Shown here one piece after another: positions 7,602-14,584 of a stretch of 14,816 nt of DNA. The position numbers and the translations under genes are program-made. How positions within the stretch are numbered: the stretch's first letter is position 1; each line of letters opens with the position of its first letter. Source of the stretch: an uncultured Bacilli bacterium (GTDB taxonomy: Bacteria; Bacillota_I; Bacilli_A; RF39; UBA660); the NCBI GenBank assembly GCA_934096535.1, contig CAKOMC010000036.1:1-14816 (forward strand). The letters are read 5' to 3'. The notes under the pieces were generated by a model. It was not told the DNA's origin. It did not search any database and worked only from the letters and a program-made list of their open reading frames with translations.

Positions 7602-7892
7602 ATGTCTAAAAAGATTGTGATAGATAGTGGACACGGTGGGGAAGATGGGGGTGCTAGCGGCAACGGGATTGTTGAAAAAGACTTAACTTTAAAGATTTCT
7701 AAATATATGCAGAAAAGATTTGATGAACTGGGTATCCCTAATCAAATGACTAGAACCGAAGATATAACTTTAAATCCTGCTGATAGGGTTAATAAAGTTT
7801 TAAGTTTTTATGGTGATGGCAAAGATGTTATTGTTTTATCTAATCATATTAATGCAGGTGGTGGCGATAGTCAAAGTGTAACGAATGTATAA
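7602..7892 (+). pseudogene. N-acetylmuramoyl-L-alanine amidase (Amidase_3), truncated
   Basis: The start is the ATG at 7602, with AGGTGAT (7591-7597) upstream; a GTG at 7593 lies inside that site. Amidase_3 enzymes are zinc hydrolases that cut the bond between muramic acid and the stem peptide of cell wall. The fragment keeps three zinc-ligand positions: His11 in DSGHGGEDGG, Glu25 in GIVEKDLTL and His82 in VLSNHINAGGGD. After Asp89 the reading runs into SQSVTNV and stops at 96 residues, where the family normally continues for another 80 or so residues including the catalytic Glu. No continuation is visible in any frame downstream; tnpV remnants begin 43 bases later. The style matches phage or phage-like endolysins. 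It is probably inactive. Confidence 0.75.
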
Positions 7893-7934
7893 CAATTAAA
7901 GCCAAATAAGTATAAAGAGAAATGGAGAAATGTT

Positions 7935-8289
7935 ATGAATATTAGTTACACTAAGAACGGTGATTATTTACTGCCAAATTTAAAATTATAAGATAAAGAA
8001 AAATTTAATATAGGAAAGAAAGTATGGATTATTAAAATTAAATTATATTAAGAAATAAAAGTTAGGGTTATATTTTGATTTACTTGTTAATGATAAATTA
8101 AATAAATATCTTTATAATATCGATACTACTGTTATGGAGATGGTGCAGAAGTTAATTAAAGAACTCACTGAAAAAGAAAATATTACTGAAAAATTAAAAG
8201 ATAGTAATCAAATGTTATGGATAAGTAAAATGAATAGTATTAAGAATATAGCGTAAGAAATTGTTTTAAAGGAATATATCTATGTCTGA
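7935..8289 (+). pseudogene. tnpV: tnpV transposon-encoded protein, disrupted
   Basis: Reconstructed across lesions, the protein opens with MNISYTKNGDYLLPNLKL and ends with SNQMLWISKMNSIKNIA and EIVLKEYIY. This matches the TnpV family (TYTKVGDYYIPNL ... DQMAWVGRMNSIR.QAEEI), small proteins carried by Tn4451-like and related elements of Firmicutes. Lesions are a TAA at 7989-7991, loss of frame between about 8020 and 8070 where the GKYG...LKEHR segment should be, and a TAA at 8254-8256 replacing the first Glu of the AEEI motif. The intact middle frame runs from about 8070 to 8253. GGAG at 7924-7927 precedes the ATG. It marks the remains of a mobile element beside the truncated amidase. Confidence 0.8.
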
Positions 8290-8362
8290 TATAACTGATA
8301 AAGAATTTGAAAAAATATATTTACCAGTATGTATTAATTATGATAACTATTTAAAAGAATTT

Positions 8363-8395
8363 GTAATCCTACACGAAATTCTTTTGTGGGATTAC
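8363..8395. repeat. Bulged inverted repeat
   Basis: GTAATCC (8363-8369) plus CAC (8372-8374) pairs with GTG (8386-8388) plus GGATTAC (8389-8395), with a two-base bulge (TA) and an 11-base loop. There is no T-run behind it, so it is not a standard terminator. It sits exactly between the tnpV remnant and the operon promoter and could be the end of a former mobile element or a protein-binding site. Confidence 0.5.
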
Positions 8396-8405
8396 TCCCA
8401 AACCC

Positions 8406-8434
8406 TTGCTTAGTTGCTAAATAAATAGTATAAT
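8406..8434 (+). promoter_or_regulatory. Promoter of the methylase-specificity-DUF262-HEPN operon
   Basis: TTGCTT (8406-8411) and a perfect TATAAT (8429-8434) are separated by 17 bases. This is the best promoter in the window. It lies 39 bases before the start of the winged-helix gene, and no internal terminator appears before 14183. Confidence 0.75.
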
Positions 8435-8450
8435 ATATTTAATAAATAGT
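8420..8450. promoter_or_regulatory. Direct repeat AATAAATAGT flanking the -10 box, candidate operator
   Basis: AATAAATAGT occurs at 8420-8429 and again at 8441-8450. The copies start 21 bases apart, two helical turns, and bracket the -10 hexamer. The second copy is part of a palindrome TAAATAGTTATTTA. This fits a site for the winged-helix protein encoded just downstream. AT-richness makes chance repeats easier, so this is inference. Confidence 0.45.
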
Positions 8451-8472
8451 TATTTAAAAAATAGGTGATTGT

Positions 8473-8808
8473 ATGAATGTTAATTATTTAGAAAGAAAAA
8501 AAAGAACAGGAAAATCAGAAGAACAGATTGATATATCAATTAATATTTTATTTATTTTGAAAGAAATAAGTGAAATATCACTATATCCTTATGCTATACG
8601 AAAAGTTATTTTAAAAAAATATAATATTGACATACCCATACAAAGTATTTATACAACAATAAAAAAATATGAAAAGTTAAATTATATTGTTATTGATCAT
8701 GTAGATGATAATAAAAAATATTATACATTAACTGAAAGTGGGCAAAAGTTTTTAAGTAATAAAAGTTCGTATAGCGAGTTGCTAGTAAAAAAATTATGTG
8801 AGGTGTAA
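8473..8808 (+). CDS. PadR-like winged-helix DNA-binding protein, operon leader gene
   Basis: This 111-residue protein has a winged-helix layout. A first helix (ISINILFILKEISE, about 21-34) is followed by YPYAIRKVILKKY, a recognition helix with IQSIYTTIKKYEKLNYI (about 57-73), and a wing ending KKYYTLTESGQKFL (about 80-93). The LYPYAI...YTTIKKYEKLNYI...YYTLTESG pattern is PadR-like. The N-terminal 20 residues are Lys/Arg/Glu-rich. AGGTGAT (8463-8469) supports the start. The gene ends one base before the methylase start codon, so the two are translationally coupled. As first gene next to repeated operator-like sequences it is probably an autorepressor that controls the system, a common arrangement in restriction systems. 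No phosphorylation or ligand domain is visible. Confidence 0.75.
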   Translation: MNVNYLERKKRTGKSEEQIDISINILFILKEISEISLYPYAIRKVILKKYNIDIPIQSIYTTIKKYEKLNYIVIDHVDDNKKYYTLTESGQKFLSNKSSYSELLVKKLCEV

Positions 8809-8809
8809 A

Positions 8810-10987
8810 ATGAGAACATTTTTAGAATTAAAAGAAGAATATGATAAAATATATAAGAATGGAGAAAGTTTTGTTAGTTTTTTACCTGTACATTTAACTC
8901 TAGGAGAAGCTTATAAAATAAAAGGAAAATCCGGAGAAAATAATGAAGAATATTACAAATGGCAATTCTTATATTCGTTAATTTATTCAGGAATGTATCC
9001 TAGAGAAAATATAGGGGTTGAAGTACATTTCCCTAAGGGAAATGTGAATTCCAATCCGATAAAATTTGATGCAGCTATTTTTGATTCTGCAGATTGGTTT
9101 GAAAAATATAAAAAATATCATTTAGATAAAGATCAATCTGCATTAGATTGGTTGAGAATTCACTTGATTGGAGTTATAGAATTTAAAAAGGATTCTGAAA
9201 AAGATGTTGAAAAAGTGTATAATCAACAATTAAAACCTGCTATGAAAGAGTCTGAGTCAAAGTTTTGCATTGGAATATTATATGATACTGAAAGATTATA
9301 TTTGTTTCAAAAAAAGGAAAATAAATATATAAGACTGGATGACTCCTACAATTTAAAAGGTGATGAAAGTCAAATTAAAGAACTTTCTATACATTTAACA
9401 GATGCATATTACAAAATACCAACATTAGAACAATTAATAAAACATGTTTATAAAGTAAATATAGATAGATCAAAAAGAACAGTAGATGACCTTGAAACTG
9501 TTACAGGCGTATATAGTAAGCAACTCACTGAAGGAATTTCATCAATATTAAGAGTTATGGATAAAGTTGGTATGAAAAATCAAAGAGGTTATGAAATACT
9601 TATTCAAACGCTCGCATTAAAAATATTTGATGAGAAAAGAAGCATGAATATTGATCCAAAAGCTTATTTAGAATTTTATAAGACAGATGAAGAATCAAAA
9701 AAATTAAATTTATTATTTTATATAAGTAAAGATGAATTAAATGCTTCGTCTTTAAATGACGATATAATTCAAAATTTTATATCAAGAATGCGCAAATTAT
9801 ATAATGAAGCCTCTGAGGTATATCATTATATATTAAAAAGAGATGATACAGAAACTATAACTTGGAAAAAAGAAGAACATGTTAAAGTAATAAGTGAAAT
9901 TGTGGAGCAATTGCAAGATTATAGCTTTATTAAATCACATAAGACTGACTTATACCAATTAGTCTTTTATAAGTTTGCAAATGAATTCTCAAAGGCTGAT
10001 AAAGGACAATTTGTAACGCCAATACCTTTAATTGATTTTTTAGTTGAACTAGTAAATCCACGTAGCAACGAGAGCATAATTGATCCGACTGTTGGAATTG
10101 CAGATTTCTTATCTGTATCATATGTTAATTCAAAAGGTAAATTAGATGATAAAAATATTTATGGTATTGATAATGATGAACAAATGATTATGCTTGCTCA
10201 GTTAAATATGTTATTAAATGGTGATGGTAATTCTATTTTGAAATATAAACCAGATAAAGGATCGATAGTTTGGAAGTTTGATGATAGAAATAATTTAGTT
10301 AAGTTAAATCCATCTATCCATAAGAATGGAAATTGGGATGAATGGAAGGATGAAACTAAGTTAAAAAAGTTTGATGTTGTTTTGACTAATCCTCCATTTG
10401 GTGAAGACAGAAAATATGAGCCTAGAAACCAAGCTGATAAAGAAATAATCGAAATGTATGAATTATGGAATATTGCAAGAAGTGGGAATTGGATAGATTT
10501 AGGTGTAGTTTTTTTAGAAAATGCTTATAGAATATTAAAACCTGGTGGTAGAATGGGAATTATACTTTCTAATTCAATTGCATCTGTAAAAAGATGGGAA
10601 AAAGCTAGAGAATGGTTTATGGATAAAATGAGGATAGTGGCATTATTTGATTTGCCAGCTAATGTTTTTGCTGATACTGGAGTAAATACAACTTTAGTTA
10701 TAGCTTATAAGCCTAAAAATGAGAGCAATTTGAAAAATCTTCAAAATAACGATTATGAAATATTTGCAAAAGATATTAAAAATGTTGGCTATGAAGTTCG
10801 AACACAAAAAAGAATAAAATTTTTCAATCCTATATATAAAATAAATGCTGAAAGTTTTGAAGTAGAGCAAGATGCTGAAGGAAATCCTATAGTTGATGAA
10901 GATTTTACTGAAACTATTTATGAGTTTAAAAAGTGGTGCCTTGGACAAGAAAGCGAATTGCAAGATTTGTTTATAAAGGAGAAGTAA
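8810..10987 (+). CDS. N6-adenine DNA methyltransferase with N-terminal HsdR_N/PD-(D/E)XK-like domain
   Basis: The start at 8810 has GAGGTG (8800-8805) upstream; an ATG at 8798 overlaps the previous gene and has no such site. The 725-residue product has three parts. Residues 1-215 resemble the type I R-subunit N-terminal nuclease domain: EEYYKWQFLYSLIYSGMYP, then Asp87 in IKFDAAIFD, then Glu124 and Lys126 in VIEFKKD, giving the D...ExK pattern. Residues 230-395 are helical, like the HsdM N-terminal domain. Residues 396-700 are an HsdM-type methyltransferase with QFVTP (400-404), motif I DPTVGIADFL (425-434, without the usual second Gly), YGIDNDEQM (451-459) and motif IV NPPFGED (527-533). It would transfer methyl from S-adenosylmethionine to adenine at a site chosen by the adjacent specificity subunit. 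The fusion recalls BcgI-type enzymes, where nuclease and methylase share a chain. No helicase or translocase domain is present. Confidence 0.85.
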   Translation: MRTFLELKEEYDKIYKNGESFVSFLPVHLTLGEAYKIKGKSGENNEEYYKWQFLYSLIYSGMYPRENIGVEVHFPKGNVNSNPIKFDAAIFDSADWFEKYKKYHLDKDQSALDWLRIHLIGVIEFKKDSEKDVEKVYNQQLKPAMKESESKFCIGILYDTERLYLFQKKENKYIRLDDSYNLKGDESQIKELSIHLTDAYYKIPTLEQLIKHVYKVNIDRSKRTVDDLETVTGVYSKQLTEGISSILRVMDKVGMKNQRGYEILIQTLALKIFDEKRSMNIDPKAYLEFYKTDEESKKLNLLFYISKDELNASSLNDDIIQNFISRMRKLYNEASEVYHYILKRDDTETITWKKEEHVKVISEIVEQLQDYSFIKSHKTDLYQLVFYKFANEFSKADKGQFVTPIPLIDFLVELVNPRSNESIIDPTVGIADFLSVSYVNSKGKLDDKNIYGIDNDEQMIMLAQLNMLLNGDGNSILKYKPDKGSIVWKFDDRNNLVKLNPSIHKNGNWDEWKDETKLKKFDVVLTNPPFGEDRKYEPRNQADKEIIEMYELWNIARSGNWIDLGVVFLENAYRILKPGGRMGIILSNSIASVKRWEKAREWFMDKMRIVALFDLPANVFADTGVNTTLVIAYKPKNESNLKNLQNNDYEIFAKDIKNVGYEVRTQKRIKFFNPIYKINAESFEVEQDAEGNPIVDEDFTETIYEFKKWCLGQESELQDLFIKEK

Positions 10988-10991
10988 AAGA

Positions 10992-12470
10992 ATGATAATA
11001 TCATATGATAAAATAAAAAAATATAAAAATTTATCATCATCACAGCTTGAAGCATTTAATTTTAAAAATAAAAATATATTTAAATTAAGCCAATTATTAT
11101 ATAGAAATTTACAGACTAGCGACAACGGAATAGAAGTTGGAAGTATAAACTATATAAAAAAATCCGAAAAAATTTTTATGAAGGCAAAAGCACTGCAAGC
11201 ATATAATTATTTACCTGTAATAAACGCAGAAACATCAGAATTTATTAAACCAAATTGTTTTGTAAATATGGAATTGTTGGCAGGAGATATTATTTTGTCT
11301 AAAGATTCTAATATTGGTGAAGCGTGTATATTGGATAAAGATTATTCTAATGTTATGTTAAGCAATGCACTGTATAAGTTGCCAATTAAAAAGAATAAGT
11401 TATATATATTTTCGTTTATGAAAAGCTCTTATTTTAAAAAACAATTAGATATTTTGTCTCCAAGAGGGGCAACTATTAGGCATGCTGGTAAAAGATTTTT
11501 AGATTGTTATATTCCATTTCCAAATAGTACTGAAGTTATTAATTTTATTGAATGCCTTGCAAAAAGCATTATTGATATAGAGAAGAATATATATATTAAA
11601 AATGATAAAATACTTAATTATTTTGATAATAATTTAAAAGATAATTGTATTATTAAAAAAAATTGTATAACTGCATTACACTTTTCTGAAGTTAAGAATA
11701 TTGGCAGACTAGATGTTGGTATATTTTCTGAAAGTTATAAAAAAATAAATTATTATATAGAAAATTATAGATATGGACATAGAAATCTTGAAGATTTGGG
11801 ATATGAAATATCAAGGGGACAGAACTTGCAAATTAGTAATATTGGTAAAAGTATATATACAAAAAACAAAATAAATGAAGATTATTATCAACTCATATTA
11901 TCCAATTCTATAACAGATTATATGTCATTTAGAACTGAAGAATACCTAGGATCAAAAAAAAAATTAAAAGAAATAAAATATGGTGATATAATATTTACTT
12001 GTAGAGGAAATTTAGGAAGATGTTTTATTAACTGTTCTGAATCTAAAAAAATGATTACAAATATTGATAATGTTCATATAAGTAATAAAAGTTCATCGAT
12101 TGAAGAAAAAATAACTATTGGGTGTTATTTGCATTATCTAAAACATAATAACTATTTAAAAAACATATCTATTCAAGGATCTGGAGCTGACAGTTTCACT
12201 AAATATCATTTTGACATGATCAAAGTTCCTAATTTTCCTGTAGATTTTCAAAAAGACATATATGATATTTATTGCTCAAAAATAAGAACGAATTTTGACA
12301 TAAATAATATTTCAAGTTCTTTGAGTGAATTAGGATTATTTCAATTAGAAAAAGCAAAAGAGATAATAAAAAAGTATATTGATTTTACATTTTCTAAAAT
12401 AGTTAATGATGAATTTGTAAATATAGAAAGAATTTTTTTGGATTTAAAAAATGAGTTGATTTTGTTATAA
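10992..12470 (+). CDS. Type I-like restriction specificity (S) subunit with two target-recognition domains
   Basis: The 492-residue protein has the internally repeated layout of HsdS. TRD1 covers about 25-177 and TRD2 about 230-416. Each ends with the same series: GDIILSKDSNIGEACIL (98-114) against GDIIFTCRGNLGRCFIN (331-347), then a segment ending RHAGKRFLDCYIPFP (163-177) against TKYHFDMIKVPNFP (403-416). The TRDs are joined by a helical spacer (178-228) and closed by a second one (417-492), which normally pack on two methylase subunits and set the spacing of a bipartite DNA target. The start has AAAGGAG at 10976-10982 and lies 4 bases after the methylase stop. The recognition sequence cannot be read from the protein. 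Arg codons are almost all AGA. Confidence 0.88.
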   Translation: MIISYDKIKKYKNLSSSQLEAFNFKNKNIFKLSQLLYRNLQTSDNGIEVGSINYIKKSEKIFMKAKALQAYNYLPVINAETSEFIKPNCFVNMELLAGDIILSKDSNIGEACILDKDYSNVMLSNALYKLPIKKNKLYIFSFMKSSYFKKQLDILSPRGATIRHAGKRFLDCYIPFPNSTEVINFIECLAKSIIDIEKNIYIKNDKILNYFDNNLKDNCIIKKNCITALHFSEVKNIGRLDVGIFSESYKKINYYIENYRYGHRNLEDLGYEISRGQNLQISNIGKSIYTKNKINEDYYQLILSNSITDYMSFRTEEYLGSKKKLKEIKYGDIIFTCRGNLGRCFINCSESKKMITNIDNVHISNKSSSIEEKITIGCYLHYLKHNNYLKNISIQGSGADSFTKYHFDMIKVPNFPVDFQKDIYDIYCSKIRTNFDINNISSSLSELGLFQLEKAKEIIKKYIDFTFSKIVNDEFVNIERIFLDLKNELILL

Positions 12471-12480
12471 GGAGGTTTAT

Positions 12481-13596
12481 ATGGAGAAATATGAAGATAT
12501 ACAATTAGCTGAAAATATCGAAATTGAAAAATATGACGATTTATCTGAAAATGAATATTCAAAAAAAAGAGAGCTGTTATCTAATACTAAGATTGTAAAG
12601 CAAAGTTGGTCAATAATAGAAATTTACCAAAAAATTAAAAATAATAAATTGATATTAGATCCACAATACCAGAGAAATGTCATATGGAATAATGAGAAAA
12701 AAATTGCTTTTATAGAATCATTATATATGGGGATAATTATACCACCTGTTTATGTAGTTGAGATTCCTAGCGATAATGTTTTAGAAGGTAGCAAATATGA
12801 GGTGGTTGATGGAAAACAGCGCCTCTCCACAATTAAAAGTTTTATAAATAATGATTTTAGACTAAAAGAAAAATACTTAGAATATTATGCTGACATATTT
12901 AATGAAAAAAATTTTGATAGTATTCAAAATGAATACAGTATTTTAACTAATGAGATGCTATCTTCTGTATTAGATGTTTATGTTATTACAGCAAATTCAC
13001 CAGAGTTTACAAAATATGATATATTTTCTAGACTTAACAAGGGATCTGAAAAATTAAAGGTTAATGAAATTAGGAAAGCTATATATAGGTCACATGTGAC
13101 GGATATAATAGAAAACTTTGTCAATAAATATTTAAGTGATAAGGTCTTAAAACAAGCCTATTGTCAAATATTTACTAAAAATAGTATTAAGCATTATGAT
13201 GATTATGGTAGATTCTATAAGAGCTTAGCTTTTTATGAAAAAACTGATATTTCAAAAGGAATAGTAATTGATTACAATTCTAGGCCAAGAGAAATGATAA
13301 ATAATGTTTTGCAATCTTATCAGAAAAACAGTGACATAATACAGGATGAAACCGTAAATATAATATTAGAAAAAACATTAGAATTGTTAAGAATATTTAA
13401 AGATAATCAATTTAGTGAGTATTTTATTGACGCTTTAATCCCTTTTTCTATACAATATTGGGACTTAATTTGTGAAAATATTGATATAATAAAAAACGAT
13501 GAAACATTAAATAGTACTTTTGTTAAATCTCCATCTACAACTACAAATATTAACAAGCGAGTTGCAAGAATTGCTGAAATTTTAAATTATGAATAA
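12481..13596 (+). CDS. DUF262 (ParB/sulfiredoxin-like fold) protein without an HNH domain
   Basis: The DUF262 signature is clear: LDPQYQRNVIWNNEKKIAFI (59-78), EVVDGKQRLSTIKSF (107-121, the DGxQR motif) and IFSRLNKGSEKLKVNEIRKA (181-200). DUF262 proteins such as GmrS and SspE hydrolyse nucleotides through DGxQR, and in SspE the domain responds to DNA phosphorothioation. Those proteins carry or partner with a DUF1524 HNH nuclease. Here the chain ends at 371 residues with a helical region (about 240-371) and no H-x-H...N-type nuclease motif. AGGAGG (12470-12475) overlaps the last base of the specificity gene stop codon, 5 bases before the ATG. The HEPN gene overlaps its end by 8 bases, so these two are almost certainly made together. 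Its role as sensor or NTP-dependent switch for the HEPN protein is inferred. Confidence 0.85.
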   Translation: MEKYEDIQLAENIEIEKYDDLSENEYSKKRELLSNTKIVKQSWSIIEIYQKIKNNKLILDPQYQRNVIWNNEKKIAFIESLYMGIIIPPVYVVEIPSDNVLEGSKYEVVDGKQRLSTIKSFINNDFRLKEKYLEYYADIFNEKNFDSIQNEYSILTNEMLSSVLDVYVITANSPEFTKYDIFSRLNKGSEKLKVNEIRKAIYRSHVTDIIENFVNKYLSDKVLKQAYCQIFTKNSIKHYDDYGRFYKSLAFYEKTDISKGIVIDYNSRPREMINNVLQSYQKNSDIIQDETVNIILEKTLELLRIFKDNQFSEYFIDALIPFSIQYWDLICENIDIIKNDETLNSTFVKSPSTTTNINKRVARIAEILNYE

Positions 13597-14164
13597 TAGT
13601 GAAATAAAATTAAAAATTTGTAAATCAACCATTCTTTATGATTTTTTAACAAAATATAATTTATTAGAAAATTATATAAGAAAAATATTTGAGGAAAGCG
13701 TTGTTAATTTGGATACTATTAATAAAAATTTTTTATATTTTTATTATGGTACAAAAATTGATATTTATATGGAATTTCAAAATAGTAAAATAATGAGTGT
13801 TCCATTTGAATTTAACAATAGTGAAAAATTTAAAAAAATTACATTTAATCAAATAATTAAAATTCAAAAGCAAAGAAATATAATAAAGAAGTTAGATGGT
13901 GATATTCAGTCTATTCAATCAAAGACTTATTATTCGATTTGTGATTTGTGCATAAAATTAATTTCAATGAGAAATAAATTAGCACATGAAATATGCGAAT
14001 GCAATTTTAAAAATAGTGATATAGTTGAAAAATTATCAGACGAAAACATATGCAAATATATTGAAAAATATAATTATGATTTTAATGTAAGTCAAATGAG
14101 CGATGATGTAAAGGACATATTTAGTAATGTTGTATATATAGATGTTGTTATGGAAAAGTTATAA
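13589..14164 (+). CDS. HEPN-like protein, putative RNase effector
   Basis: The 191-residue protein is helical at the C-terminal half and contains SMRNKLAHE, with Arg128 and His133 forming the R-x4-H motif of HEPN RNases. The preceding helix (TYYSICDLCIKLI) also fits HEPN helices. Residues 20-100 contain alternating strand-like and charged segments. I recall that DUF262 genes are often paired with HEPN-like nucleases of the MAE_28990/MAE_18760 type, and this pair resembles that; the exact family needs a profile search. The ATG lies inside the last codons of the DUF262 gene (8-base overlap), with no strong ribosome binding site, so translation is probably coupled. A terminator follows 18 bases after the stop. 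HEPN proteins of defence systems cut RNA and often stop growth of infected cells. That role here is inferred. Confidence 0.72.
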   Translation: MNNSEIKLKICKSTILYDFLTKYNLLENYIRKIFEESVVNLDTINKNFLYFYYGTKIDIYMEFQNSKIMSVPFEFNNSEKFKKITFNQIIKIQKQRNIIKKLDGDIQSIQSKTYYSICDLCIKLISMRNKLAHEICECNFKNSDIVEKLSDENICKYIEKYNYDFNVSQMSDDVKDIFSNVVYIDVVMEKL

Positions 14165-14182
14165 TAAATTTAAAAATATATT

Positions 14183-14208
14183 AGAGTATTAAGTACTCTT
14201 TTTTATTT
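14183..14208 (+). terminator. Intrinsic terminator closing the defence operon
   Basis: AGAGTA (14183-14188) and TACTCT (14194-14199) pair perfectly around TTAAG and are followed by TTTTTATTTT. It marks the end of the five-gene transcript. Confidence 0.85.
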
Positions 14209-14385
14209 TGATATTCAATACTTTTGTCGAATATTGTTGAATGATTACCTATAGAAATAAAAGTAATTGGTGTTGTAATTATATTAGCCATAGGGAATGT
14301 AGCTAGTACATTTAAACATATATAAATATAAAATAAGAAAAAATAATAGCTATTAATGAAGAAAATGAAATTAGAAAGCGTTTTT

Positions 14386-14406
14386 ATACATTAAAGAATA
14401 ATGTAT
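14386..14406. repeat. Inverted repeat ATACATTA-5-TAATGTAT
   Basis: ATACATTA (14386-14393) and TAATGTAT (14399-14406) are perfect inverted copies around AAGAA. There is no T-run afterwards, so it looks more like an operator than a terminator. It lies just upstream of the structured leader. Confidence 0.45.
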
Positions 14407-14421
14407 GATAATTAATCGGTG

Positions 14422-14505
14422 AAGAACTGAATATATATTAATCCAACAAAAAGATTGAAAATATTCCCTTATTTTTGTTGCGAACTAATGTGTTCAGTTC
14501 TTTTT
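14422..14505 (+). promoter_or_regulatory. Nested hairpin leader with terminator-like stem, possible attenuator
   Basis: An outer stem pairs AAGAACTGAA (14422-14431) with TTCAGTTCTT (14493-14502). Inside it, CAACAAAAA (14444-14452) pairs with TTTTTGTTG (14472-14480). The 3' strand can instead form a local hairpin, GAACT (14482-14486) with AGTTC (14496-14500), followed by TTTTT. The two pairings exclude each other, as in transcription attenuators. It lies 80 bases before a replication-initiator-like gene, a place where plasmid rep genes are often controlled by attenuation. Confidence 0.5.
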
Positions 14506-14584
14506 ATGTGTTCCTAAAAAGACTGGCAAAGAAAGGAGAATAATATGGAACTACTAAACTTGATAATCTTATATTGGAGAAATA

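Larger units (their letters stand above)
8290..8472. other. Non-coding or decayed stretch between tnpV remnant and the defence operon
   Basis: An ATG at 8282 opens a 43-codon frame (MSDITDKEFEKIYLPV...) ending at 8413. I do not recognise it; it reads straight through a hairpin and is probably a remnant. The rest holds the hairpin at 8363-8395 and the promoter region of the downstream operon. Confidence 0.4.
14210..14584. other. Non-coding stretch with inverted repeats upstream of the replication-like gene
   Basis: No gene is supportable here; all frames are short. A hydrophobic fragment (KVIGVVIILAIGNVAS, about 14265-14312) and INEENEIRKRFYTLKNN (about 14350-14403) look like relics. The stretch also contains an 8-base inverted repeat at 14386-14406, nested hairpins at 14422-14502 and a 31-codon frame (14545-14640) starting 6 bases after GGAG at 14535-14538. 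That small frame overlaps the start of the next gene and could be a leader peptide, but there is no independent support. Confidence 0.5.

Noticed and set aside
8282..8413. 43-codon frame after tnpV
   Set aside because: It has no recognisable similarity and reads through the bulged hairpin, and the context is decayed; kept only as a remark.
9930..10121. Minus-strand frame inside the methyltransferase gene
   Set aside because: It lies wholly within the conserved catalytic part of the methylase and is a shadow frame.
10694..11125. 143-codon minus-strand frame across the methylase-S junction
   Set aside because: It is antisense to two well-supported genes, is dominated by Phe, Ile, Leu and Asn as expected from AT-rich shadow translation, and has no recognisable domain.
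14223..14231. TTTGTCGAA, an exact match to the Spo0A-box consensus
   Set aside because: A nine-base match in a long AT-rich window is expected by chance at a fair rate, and it lies after a terminator with no gene arranged to use it.
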